Assembly: GCA_046153015.1 (NCBI GenBank)
Contig: JBJXGF010000207.1
Coordinates: 1-22,903, forward strand
Length of the DNA: 22,903 bases
Direction of reading: 5' to 3'
Origin: JBJXGF01 sp046153015
GTDB taxonomy: Bacteria > Actinomycetota > Acidimicrobiia > Acidimicrobiales > CAIXPF01
The notes under the pieces: generated by a model
Databases searched by the model: none
The model's input: the letters and a program-made list of their open reading frames with translations, nothing else
Told to the model about the DNA's origin: nothing
Position numbers and translations under genes: made by a program
Shown: positions 1 through 6,782 of the stretch, in pieces
Layout: each line of letters begins with the position of its first letter
Numbering within the stretch: position 1 is the stretch's first letter

Positions 1-514
1 GGTCTTCGACGCGGAGGGCGTGCCCCGCCGCCGCGTCGAGCTCGTGGACGGCGGCCGCGCCGTCGGCCTGCTCCACGATCGGCGCACGGCCGCCGCCGCC
101 GGCGCCGCCTCGAGCGGCCACTCCTCGGGCCGGGACGCGTGGGGCCCGGCGCCGGCCGCGTTGTTCGTGGCCCCCGACCCGGGCGGACCGGCCGACGCCG
201 CCGGGCTGGCCGAACGGGTCGAACGCGGGCTGCTGGTCACCACGTTCAACTACTGCCGGGTGCTCGACCCGAAGACGCTGGTGGTCACCGGCCTCACCCG
301 CAACGGGGTGTTCCTCATCGAGAACGGCCGCGTCGGGCCGCCGGTGTCGAACCTGCGGTTCACCCAGAGCTTCCTCGAGGCGCTGGGCCCCGGCCGGGTG
401 GGCGGCGTGGCCAGCGCGGCCCGGCTCGCCGACGAGGAGTTCGGCGTGGGCCTCGTGACGGCGCCGGCCATGCACCTGCGCCGCTGGCGATTCACCGGCG
501 GCGCCGCCGGCTGA
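1..514 (+). CDS. TldD/PmbA-family metalloprotease, C-terminal part (5' end outside window)
   Basis: About 170 C-terminal residues are visible; the frame opens at base 2 and stops with TGA at 512-514. The segment has features of the TldD/PmbA C-terminal domain: an opening FDAEGVPRRRVELV, the G-x-A-V-G-L-L-H-D turn, and near the end a TRNGVFLIENG stretch followed by PPVSNLRFTQSFLEAL. In this family the stretch corresponds to the TR-x-G-x-F-x-I-x-x-G element near the active site. Known members act as TldD/TldE-like zinc-dependent proteases on peptides and unfolded substrates, for example in maturation of modified peptides. The metal-binding HExxxH region lies upstream of the window, so I cannot say whether this copy is a catalytic TldD or a PmbA/TldE partner. 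It is convergent with the acyl-CoA dehydrogenase gene, with 36 bases between their stops. Confidence 0.8.
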   Translation, partial: VFDAEGVPRRRVELVDGGRAVGLLHDRRTAAAAGAASSGHSSGRDAWGPAPAALFVAPDPGGPADAAGLAERVERGLLVTTFNYCRVLDPKTLVVTGLTRNGVFLIENGRVGPPVSNLRFTQSFLEALGPGRVGGVASAARLADEEFGVGLVTAPAMHLRRWRFTGGAAG

Positions 515-550
515 GCGGCCGGCGACGCCGCGCGGCGGTCACACCACCGC

Positions 551-1777
551 TCAGAACAACCGGAACGTCGGCTCGTGCTGCATGATCTCGCGCCGGGCGA
601 TCGTCATCTTGTGGACCTCGTCGGGCCCGTCGGCGATGCGCAGCACCCGCTGGTGGGCGTACATGTGGGCCAGCGGGAAGTCCTCGGTGACGCCGGCGGC
701 GCCGTAGGCCTGGATCGCCCGGTCGATCACCTTGAGCGCCACGTTCGGCGCCGCGACCTTGATGCCCGAGATGGCCGTGGCCGCCGCCTTGTTGCCGATC
801 GTGTCCATGAGGTGGGCGGTGTGCAGCACGTACTGGCGGACCATGTCGATCTCGATCCGGGCCTCGGCGATCCAGTCCTGGATGAGGCCCTGCTGGGCGA
901 CGAGCCGGCCGAACGTGGTGCGCTCGAGCGTGCGCTTGATCATCAGCTCGAGGGCCCGCTCGGCCACCCCGATGGAGCGCATGCAGTGGTGGATCCGGCC
1001 CGGGCCGAGCCGAGCCTGGGAGATGGCGAACCCGTCGCCCTCGCCGCCGAGCATGTTGTCCATCGGCACCCGCACGTTGTCGTAGTCGACCTCGGCGTGG
1101 CCGCCGCGGTGCTCGTAGCCGAACACGGTCAGCGAGCGCATCACGGTCACGCCGGGCGTGTCCTTCGGCACCACGATCATCGACTGCTGGCGGTGCTTGG
1201 GCGCGTTCGGGTCGTTCTTGCCCATCACGATCAGCACCTTGCAGCGCTCGGCCATCGCGCCCGAGGTGAACCACTTGCGGCCGTTGAGCACGTACTCGTC
1301 GCCGTTACGGGTGATCGACAGCTCGATGTTCGACGCGTCCGAGCTGGCCACCCGGGGTTCGGTCATGGAGAACGCGGAACGGATCTGGCCGTCGAGCAGC
1401 GGCGCCAGCCACCGCTCCTTCTGGGTGGGAGACCCGTACAGGTTGAGGATCTCCATGTTCCCGGTGTCGGGCGCCGAGCAGTTCAGGGTCTCGGAGGCGA
1501 ACTGCACCCGACCCAGCAGCTCGGCGACCGGCGCATAGTCGACATTGGCCAGCTTCGTGCCCGGCGCGTCCTGGTCCAGGTGGGGCAGGAACAGGTTCCA
1601 CAGACCCTTGTCGCGAGCGGCTTGCTTCAGCGTCTCCATCACTGGCGGGTAGCTGTGGGGGCCGCCCTCTTCGAGCTGCTCGTAATACAGCGTCTCGTTC
1701 GGGTAGATGTACTCGTCCATGAACTGCTTGACCTGCTCCTGCATGGCCAAGCCCTGCTCGGTGAACTGGTAGGGCAT
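551..1777 (-). CDS. Acyl-CoA dehydrogenase, ACAD10/11-like
   Basis: A 408-residue flavoprotein of the usual single-domain acyl-CoA dehydrogenase length. Such enzymes oxidise acyl-CoA thioesters to 2-enoyl-CoA with FAD and pass electrons to electron-transfer flavoprotein. Visible landmarks are FSMTEP (about 136-141), YVLNGRKWFTSGA (162-174), the FAD/dimer segment RTTFGRLVAQQG (286-297) and the C-terminal IADGPDEVH (381-389), which is typical of the ACAD11-like branch. In that motif Asp383 sits where classical medium-chain enzymes have the catalytic Glu of the YEGT motif. I chose the ATG at 1777 because AAGGGGGAG lies just upstream; a 26-residue N-terminal extension is open but Arg/Pro-rich and unlike the family. 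The gene follows sixA by 115 bases, so it may have its own promoter. The substrate is unknown; ACAD11-like enzymes are linked to long-chain or hydroxylated acyl-CoAs. Confidence 0.93.
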   Translation of the reverse strand: MPYQFTEQGLAMQEQVKQFMDEYIYPNETLYYEQLEEGGPHSYPPVMETLKQAARDKGLWNLFLPHLDQDAPGTKLANVDYAPVAELLGRVQFASETLNCSAPDTGNMEILNLYGSPTQKERWLAPLLDGQIRSAFSMTEPRVASSDASNIELSITRNGDEYVLNGRKWFTSGAMAERCKVLIVMGKNDPNAPKHRQQSMIVVPKDTPGVTVMRSLTVFGYEHRGGHAEVDYDNVRVPMDNMLGGEGDGFAISQARLGPGRIHHCMRSIGVAERALELMIKRTLERTTFGRLVAQQGLIQDWIAEARIEIDMVRQYVLHTAHLMDTIGNKAAATAISGIKVAAPNVALKVIDRAIQAYGAAGVTEDFPLAHMYAHQRVLRIADGPDEVHKMTIARREIMQHEPTFRLF

Positions 1778-1892
1778 CTGCTCCCCCTTCAGGGACGGGC
1801 GGCGAGCTCCTGTGCGCGACGGCCGTAGCTTTCTCGGTCGGGCCGGGCCAAGCAACTCGCACGACCGGGGGGCCCGCCCGCCGCCGCAGCGC

Positions 1893-2399
1893 TCAGGAGG
1901 GGGCGACCCGCTCCAGGAGCCGGGGCCGCACGAACGAGCTGAGCGTCGCCGCGCCAGGCCGCAGCTCGCTCCAGGCGCCGGCGTAGTCGAGGCGCACGAG
2001 CCCGCAGGTGGGCACCGCGAGCGAGCCGCCGCCGGCGAGGGAGATCGCGGTCTCCGAGATCCCGGGTTCGTGGCCGACCAGCAGCACCGAGCGCACGTGG
2101 GGCGCCAGGCGGCGCAGCACGGCGTAATAGGCGACGGGGCCGGCGTCGTACAGCTCGTCGGTCCGCTCGACGGCCACGTCGGCGCAGCCGGCCGCGTGCA
2201 GCACCCGGTCGAGGGTGTCGGCGGCCCGTTCGGCGGTGGAGCACACGGCGAGGTCGGGCGCTTGGCCGGTGACGGCGAGGAAACGCCCGATCAGCGCGGC
2301 GGCGTGGCGGCCCCTCTCGTTGAGGGGGCGCTCATGGTCGGCGTAGCCGGGCGGCCGGGCCGCCTTGGCGTGCCGGAGGAGCTGGACGACCCGGCTCAC
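1893..2399 (-). CDS. sixA: SixA-type phosphohistidine phosphatase (histidine phosphatase superfamily)
   Basis: A 168-residue protein. The RHG-type motif LLRHAKA gives Arg9 and the nucleophile His10; STAERA supplies a second arginine (Arg57) and VGHEPG the second catalytic His (His110). The RPLNERGRHAA stretch after the first motif is typical of actinobacterial SixA-like proteins. Family members remove phosphate from phosphohistidine in signalling or PTS proteins, but many have undefined small-molecule substrates. The start is GTG at 2399, whose bases overlap the TGA of the preceding CoA-binding gene (GTGA, 2396-2399), implying translational coupling. There is only a weak Shine-Dalgarno-like sequence. 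An ATG a few bases upstream is out of frame. It is the last gene of the metY operon. The family call is firm; the physiological target is unknown. Confidence 0.88.
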   Translation of the reverse strand: MSRVVQLLRHAKAARPPGYADHERPLNERGRHAAALIGRFLAVTGQAPDLAVCSTAERAADTLDRVLHAAGCADVAVERTDELYDAGPVAYYAVLRRLAPHVRSVLLVGHEPGISETAISLAGGGSLAVPTCGLVRLDYAGAWSELRPGAATLSSFVRPRLLERVAPS

Positions 2400-2920
2400 C
2401 GGGCATCTCGGGGCCGTACGCCCCCCGAACCGACCTGCGCCCGGCGGCTCGACACCACGCCGGTGTCGAAGCCGGCCAGGTGCAGCCCGCCGTGGAACCG
2501 GGCGTGCTCGATCTTCAGGCAGCGGTTCATCACCACGTCGAGCCCGCCGGCCTGGGCCACGGCCGCCGCCTCGTCGGACCACAGCCCGAGCTGCGCCCAG
2601 AACGTGCGGGCGCCCCGCTCGACCGCTTCGGCGGCGACCGCGGGGAGGTCTTCGGGCCGGCGGAACACGTCGACGATGTCGGGCGTGACCGGCAGATCGG
2701 CGAGGCTCGGGTACACCGGGCGGCCGAGGATCTCCCGCTCCCGCGGGTTGACGAAGAACACCGCGAAATCGGTGGAGGACGACAGCAGGTACGTGGCCAC
2801 GAAGTTGCTCGGGCGGGCCTGCTTGGACGAGGCGCCCACCATCGCCACCGTGGCGCTGCGGTCGAGGATCGCCTTGCGCTGGCGGGCGGTCGGGGGCGTG
2901 TAGGCCGGCGGCTCAGGCAT
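2396..2920 (-). CDS. CoA-binding protein (CoA_binding_2, YccU-like)
   Basis: A 174-residue, Rossmann-like CoA-binding domain protein. The features seen are VAMVGASSKQARPSNF (25-40), the nucleotide-loop motif of the family; FFVNPREREILGRPVYPSLADLP (55-77); DIVDVFRRPE (81-90); and FWAQLGLWSDEA followed by GLDVVMNRCLKIEHAR. The last stretch resembles the conserved MDRC-x-K-x-EH end of YccU-type proteins. Residues beyond about 150 are a poorly conserved, Arg/Gly-rich tail. The ATG at 2920 overlaps the end of metY by eight bases and has GGAAGG about ten bases upstream. These proteins resemble the N-terminal domain of succinyl-CoA synthetase alpha, but no enzymatic role is established. Placement directly after metY suggests a link to acyl-CoA or sulfur amino acid metabolism, which is inference. 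Confidence 0.9.
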   Translation of the reverse strand: MPEPPAYTPPTARQRKAILDRSATVAMVGASSKQARPSNFVATYLLSSSTDFAVFFVNPREREILGRPVYPSLADLPVTPDIVDVFRRPEDLPAVAAEAVERGARTFWAQLGLWSDEAAAVAQAGGLDVVMNRCLKIEHARFHGGLHLAGFDTGVVSSRRAQVGSGGVRPRDAR

Positions 2921-4205
2921 CGGCGGCCGCCTTCCCGAGCGCCTGGTCGAGATCCCACACGATGTCGTCGAGGTCTTCGAGGCCGACCGAGAGCCGAACC
3001 ATGTCGGGCGTGACCCCGCCGGCGGCGAGCTGGCTCTCGCTGAGCTGCTGGTGAGTGGTCGAGGCGGGGTGGATCACCAGGGTGCGGGCGTCGCCCACGT
3101 TGGCCAGATGGCTGACCATCTCCAGCGCCTCGATGAACCGGGCCCCGGCCGCCCGGCCGCCCTTCACCCCGAAGGTGAAGATGGCCCCCGGGCCCTTCGG
3201 GAGGTAGCGCTGCGCCAGCGCCCGGTGCGGCGAGGAGTCGAGCCCCGCGTAGCGCACCCACGCCACCTGGGGGTGCGCCTCGAGGAAGCGGGCGACGGCC
3301 TGGGCGTTGGCCACATGGGCGTCCATCCGCAGGGGCAGGGTCTCGAGGCCCTGGAGGAAGAGGAACGCGTTGAACGGGGAGAGGCAGGCGCCCACGTCGC
3401 GCAGCTGCTCGACCCGCAGCTTGGTGCAGAAGGCGTACTCGCCGAAGTTCTCGACGTAACGCAGGCCGTTGTAGCTCGCCACCTCCTCGGTGAGGTGCGG
3501 GAACCGGCCGGAGTCCCACGGGAACGTGCCGGACTCCACCACCACCCCGCCGATCGAGGTGCCGTGGCCGCCGATGAACTTGGTGGCCGAGTGCAGCACG
3601 ATGTCGGCGCCCCACTCCATCGGCCGGCACAGCCACGGGGTGGCGAAGGTGTTGTCGACCACGAGCGGCACGCCGGCGGCATGCGCCGCCTCGGCCAGCG
3701 CGGCGAGATCGGCGACGGCGCCCGACGGGTTGCCGATGGTCTCGGTGTACACCAGCTTCGTGCGGTCGGTGATCGCCGCCGCGTAGTCGGCCGGGTCGTC
3801 GCTGCGGACGAACGTGGTGTCGATCCCGAGGCGGCGCAGCGTCACGTCGAACTGCGTGAGCGTTCCCCCGTAGAGCGCGGCGCTGGCCACGACGTGGTCG
3901 CCCGAGTCGGCCAGGGCCAGCACGGTGAGGAACTCGGCCGCCTGCCCGCTGGCCGTGGCCACCGCGCCGATGCCGCCCTCGAGGCTGGCCATGCGCTCCT
4001 CGAAGGCGGCCACCGTCGGGTTGGAGATGCGGCTGTAGATCGTGCCGTACTTCTGGAGGGCGAACAGGTCCGCCGCGTCGGCGGTGTTCTCGAAGACGAA
4101 GCTCGTCGACTGGTAGATCGGCACGGCCCGGGCGCCGGTGGCCGCGTCGGGTTGACCCCCCGCGTGCAGGGTGCGGGTGCGGAACCCCCACTCGTGGTCG
4201 CTCAC
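2913..4205 (-). CDS. metY: O-acetylhomoserine sulfhydrylase / aminocarboxypropyltransferase
   Basis: A 430-residue PLP enzyme of the Cys/Met metabolism family, at the usual length of MetY (about 430) rather than the shorter MetB/MetC (about 390). It makes homocysteine from O-acetylhomoserine and sulfide in the cytoplasm. Landmarks are TLHAGGQPDAATGARAVPIY at the N-terminus, YSRISNPT (57-64), SGQAA (86-90), the PLP-ring Asp in VVDNTFATP (Asp184) and the Schiff-base lysine in SATKFIGGHG (Lys209). The C-terminal HPASTTHQQL and RLSVGLED segments are also characteristic. It starts with GTG at 4205, with AGGAG about seven bases upstream. It heads a three-gene unit with the CoA-binding and sixA genes. 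O-succinylhomoserine cannot be excluded as substrate from sequence alone. Confidence 0.96.
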   Translation of the reverse strand: MSDHEWGFRTRTLHAGGQPDAATGARAVPIYQSTSFVFENTADAADLFALQKYGTIYSRISNPTVAAFEERMASLEGGIGAVATASGQAAEFLTVLALADSGDHVVASAALYGGTLTQFDVTLRRLGIDTTFVRSDDPADYAAAITDRTKLVYTETIGNPSGAVADLAALAEAAHAAGVPLVVDNTFATPWLCRPMEWGADIVLHSATKFIGGHGTSIGGVVVESGTFPWDSGRFPHLTEEVASYNGLRYVENFGEYAFCTKLRVEQLRDVGACLSPFNAFLFLQGLETLPLRMDAHVANAQAVARFLEAHPQVAWVRYAGLDSSPHRALAQRYLPKGPGAIFTFGVKGGRAAGARFIEALEMVSHLANVGDARTLVIHPASTTHQQLSESQLAAGGVTPDMVRLSVGLEDLDDIVWDLDQALGKAAADA

Positions 4206-4259
4206 GTCGCTCTCCTGGCGGCTGCCCTGCTCGGTCGCACCGCTGCGCTCACTGCGGCG

Positions 4260-4265
4260 ACGCTA
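4260..4265 (-). promoter_or_regulatory. Candidate -10 element for metY (TAGCGT)
   Basis: TAGCGT on the minus strand lies 55 bases before the metY GTG in an otherwise very GC-rich gap and fits the TANNNT -10 pattern. No convincing -35 is visible at the right spacing, so support is weak. Confidence 0.25.
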
Positions 4266-4293
4266 GTGCAGCCCCGGCGGGCGCCGGGCCCCG

Positions 4294-4593
4294 CTACTTG
4301 TGGAAAAAGAACGAGGCGACGCCCAGCACCGAGCCCACGAGGCCCAGGATCAGGCCGATGTTGGCCACCCCGGCGCCGGTGAGGCGGCGCTCCACCTCGT
4401 CGATGCGGTCACGGGCGCGGGTGCCGAAGAACAACGCCACCACGCCGGCCACCACGGAGAGGAGCCCGATGGGCCACACGAGCACGATGCTCACGACCCC
4501 GGCGACCGCCGAGATGAGCGCGTTGGGGTCGAACTTGGTCGGCGCGCCAGCGGCGGCGGCGGACAGCTCGGTCATCGTGTCGGTGTTGGCCAC
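4294..4593 (-). CDS. Small DUF4190-like membrane protein
   Basis: A 99-residue protein with a short polar, Ala-rich N-terminus (1-25). Next comes a hydrophobic stretch at about 26-56 that ends in FFGTRARDRIDEVERR, and a second hydrophobic segment at about 74-97. The layout (hydrophobic, short charged loop with RARDRI, Gly-rich second helix with GLILGLVGSVL) matches DUF4190-type small membrane proteins, whose function is unknown. It starts at GTG 4593 with GGGGGAG just upstream; a later ATG at residue 7 is possible. It follows livM by only 32 bases, so it may be cotranscribed with the second permease pair, though no transport role is implied. Confidence 0.75.
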   Translation of the reverse strand: MANTDTMTELSAAAAGAPTKFDPNALISAVAGVVSIVLVWPIGLLSVVAGVVALFFGTRARDRIDEVERRLTGAGVANIGLILGLVGSVLGVASFFFHK

Positions 4594-4625
4594 GGCTCCC
4601 CCGGGTTCGGGTCGTTCGGTTGCGG

Positions 4626-5744
4626 TCAGCGCTTCGGTGGTGTGACCGATGTCGCTTCCGGGTGGTCACGGTACACCGCCAACCGGTCGCGACGGAAGCG
4701 CTCGATCAGCCAGCGTCCGATGCTGGCGATGCCCCCCGGCAGCCGGAAGGTCAACAGCACGAGGGCGAGGCCGTAGATCACCCCGGCGGAGAAGCCGCCC
4801 CCGCCGCCGCGCCGCTCGAGGAGGGCGGGCAGCGCCACCATGATCGCCGCGCCGGGCACTGCGCCCAGGATCGAGGCCAGCCCGCCGAGCACCATCGCCG
4901 TGTAGAACTTGATCGACAACAGCATGTCGAAGCTCGACACGGCCACGAACTCGGCCTCGATGGCGAACAACGCGCCCCCCACCCCGGCGAAGGACGCGCT
5001 GGTGGCGAAGGTCAGCGTCTTGACCGCCTTCACGTTGATGCCGCTCACCGCCGCCGCGGTCTCGTTCTCGGAGACCGCCCGGATGGCCCGCCCCGCGGCG
5101 CTGGCCATGAGCCCGGCGGCGAGCACGAACATCAGCGCCCCGACCAGCACGACCACGCCGTGCTTCCAGATCCGCACCTCGGTCACGCTGAGGCCGGTCC
5201 AGTCCGGCGCCGGGAGCATGCGGCGCAGCGAGATGCCCGAGTTGCCCCGGGTCAGCCAGTCGAAGCGCTTGATCACGGTGGGGAACACCACCGAGATCGA
5301 CAGCGTGATCAACGCCAGGTAGAGCCCCTTGATCCGCAGCGCGGGCAGGCCCACCAGCGCCCCGACCCCGAAGCAGAACACGGCGGCGCCGGCCACGCTC
5401 AACAGCGTGGGCCAGCCCCACCGGGAGAAGAACAGGGCGCAGGCGTAGGCCCCGAAGCCGAAGAAGGCGGAATGACCGAGCGAGATCAGCCCGCCGTAGC
5501 CGGTGAGCAGGTTGAGCCCGAGGATCGCCACCGCGTACGGCACGATCAGCGTGAACGTGTAGGCCGCGCTGCCCCGCAGCCAGAACGTGGGCGCCCAGGC
5601 CGCGACCATCAGGACCACGCCCAGCAGGATCCGGGCGGCCATCCGGCCGCGGCCGCCGTAGAACCGGTCGATCAGGCGGCGGGCCTCGTCGGCGTCGAGG
5701 GCGGCGGCGCCGGCGGGCGCCTCCGTCGGCCAGAGGCGTCTCAC
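4626..5744 (-). CDS. livM: Branched-chain amino acid-type ABC transporter permease LivM (second permease pair)
   Basis: A 372-residue polytopic inner-membrane protein. LivM pairs with LivH to form the translocation channel of HAAT-family importers. Family segments include AILGLNLLTGYGGLISLGHSAFFGFGAY, LPALRIKGLYLALITLSIS and the cytoplasmic coupling-helix region RAIRAVSENETAAAVSGINV, followed by KTLTFATSASFAGVGGALFA. About 50 hydrophilic residues precede the first helix, longer than in E. coli LivM. The GTG start at 5744 overlaps the livH TGA (GTGA) and has GGTGGAG five bases upstream, inside the codons for the LivH C-terminus. Open frame continues upstream but is Arg-rich antifamily sequence overlapping livH. 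No ATPase gene accompanies this pair, so it probably uses the LivG/LivF encoded at 18550-20036 or ATPases encoded elsewhere. Confidence 0.93.
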   Translation of the reverse strand: MRRLWPTEAPAGAAALDADEARRLIDRFYGGRGRMAARILLGVVLMVAAWAPTFWLRGSAAYTFTLIVPYAVAILGLNLLTGYGGLISLGHSAFFGFGAYACALFFSRWGWPTLLSVAGAAVFCFGVGALVGLPALRIKGLYLALITLSISVVFPTVIKRFDWLTRGNSGISLRRMLPAPDWTGLSVTEVRIWKHGVVVLVGALMFVLAAGLMASAAGRAIRAVSENETAAAVSGINVKAVKTLTFATSASFAGVGGALFAIEAEFVAVSSFDMLLSIKFYTAMVLGGLASILGAVPGAAIMVALPALLERRGGGGGFSAGVIYGLALVLLTFRLPGGIASIGRWLIERFRRDRLAVYRDHPEATSVTPPKR

Positions 5745-6691
5745 ACCCGCTCCACCCGCCTCGTGCCGAAGAGCCCGGTGGGGCGCACGAGCAGGACCAC
5801 CATGATCACCACGAGGGCGGTGACCAGGCTGAACTCCGAGCCGATGAAGCCCACGTAGCCGCCGATCATCGTCTGCGCGACGCCCACGAGGAGCCCGCCG
5901 AGGATGGCGCCGCCCGGGCTGTCGAGCCCACCGAGGGTGGCTGCGGCGAACGAGTAGATCAGCAGCCGGACCATCATGTTCGGCTCGAGCAGAACCGAGT
6001 TCGCCACGAGGCTGCCGGACAGCGCGCCGATCGCCGCCGCCAGGCCCCACCCGAGCATCACCGTGCGGCTCACCCGGATGCCCATCAACGCGCTCATCTC
6101 ACGGTTGGACGACACCGCCCGGAACGCGAGCCCGATCTTGCTGTACCGCATGATCGGGTACAGCACGGCCAGCACCGCCAGGAGCGTGAGCCAGATGCCG
6201 AGCCGCTCCCAGCGCAGGCGGGCGCCGGCCACGAGCAGGTAGTCGTCCGGCTCGTTGGGGAACACCGACGGGAACGCCCGAGGGATCGGCCGCCACCACT
6301 GCTCGACCAGCGCGTTGATGGTGAGGAACACGCCCAGGCTGACCGACACCACCGCGATCGCGGATCGGCCCTCGAGCGGACGGATCACCGTCCGCTCCAC
6401 GACCACCCCGAAGGCGAACGCGAACGCCATGGCCCCGAGGATCGACGCCCAGATGGGCCACGGCGTGCCGGGCAGGAGCGAGGCCAGCCCGGTGCCCTTC
6501 AGCACCGGCGACTGCGGCGTGTGCAGCACCAGCGCCACGTACGTGGCGAAGGTCGCCATCTCACCCTGCGCGAAGTTCAACAAGCCGGTCGAGCGGTAGA
6601 TGATGACCAGCGCGAGCGCGAGGCTCCCGTAGATCGCCCCGTTGGTTATGCCGTCGAAGCATCGCTGGAGGAAGAGCTCCCAAGCCGCCAA
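5741..6691 (-). CDS. livH: Branched-chain amino acid-type ABC transporter permease LivH (second permease pair)
   Basis: A 316-residue polytopic membrane permease. It opens with FLQRCFDGITNGAIYGSLALALVIIYRSTGLLNFAQGEMATF, the LivH N-terminal signature, and contains the coupling segment LAFRAVSSNREMSALMGIRVSRTVMLGWGLAAAIGALSG and the later LLEPNMM...LGGLDSPGGAILGGLLVG. It ends in GLFGTRRVERV, nearly the same tail as the other LivH in this window. The best start is TTG at 6691, with GGAGGGGG about five bases upstream, giving the conventional N-terminus. It lies immediately after binding-protein gene F, with an elaborate hairpin between them (6704-6747). Substrate specificity is unknown. Confidence 0.93.
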   Translation of the reverse strand: MAAWELFLQRCFDGITNGAIYGSLALALVIIYRSTGLLNFAQGEMATFATYVALVLHTPQSPVLKGTGLASLLPGTPWPIWASILGAMAFAFAFGVVVERTVIRPLEGRSAIAVVSVSLGVFLTINALVEQWWRPIPRAFPSVFPNEPDDYLLVAGARLRWERLGIWLTLLAVLAVLYPIMRYSKIGLAFRAVSSNREMSALMGIRVSRTVMLGWGLAAAIGALSGSLVANSVLLEPNMMVRLLIYSFAAATLGGLDSPGGAILGGLLVGVAQTMIGGYVGFIGSEFSLVTALVVIMVVLLVRPTGLFGTRRVERV

Positions 6692-6703
6692 CGGATTCCC
6701 CCT

Positions 6704-6747
6704 CCCAGGCCGGCGGGCGCCTCACTCTAGGCTGCCCGCCCCCTGGG
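6704..6747 (-). terminator. Extended hairpin between SBP-F and livH; attenuator or terminator candidate
   Basis: The structure has an outer stem CCCAGG (6704-6709) with CCTGGG (6742-6747), a middle stem GGCGGGC (6712-6718) with GCCCGCC (6734-6740) and an inner stem GCCT (6719-6722) with AGGC (6729-6732). There is a one-base bulge at 6733 and a six-base loop. A -10-like TAGAGT on the minus strand (6724-6729) falls in the loop. The left edge touches the livH Shine-Dalgarno. There is no U-tract, so it could be a U-less terminator of SBP-F or a control element for livH. Confidence 0.5.
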
Positions 6748-6782
6748 CCAGCAACGCGCGGCCGGCTGCGCCCCCGACGCCC

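Noticed and set aside
506..523. GCCGGC repeat spanning the stop of the TldD/PmbA-type gene as a bidirectional terminator
   Set aside because: The stem is short, the repeat is self-complementary and overlaps the coding end; evidence is too weak.
575..1828. A 417-codon plus-strand open frame opposite the acyl-CoA dehydrogenase gene
   Set aside because: Same reason: a GC-driven shadow rich in Val, His, Gly and Leu, lacking a ribosome binding site or any family motif.
4273..4288. Short hairpin (CCCGGC, four-base loop, GCCGGG) after the DUF4190-like gene
   Set aside because: It is only six base pairs without a U-tract; such repeats are frequent by chance at this base composition.
5745..6050. A longer livM start reaching into livH
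   Set aside because: The extra residues are Arg/Gly/Pro-rich and read livH in another frame. The GTG at 5744 has a good ribosome binding site and the usual coupled overlap.
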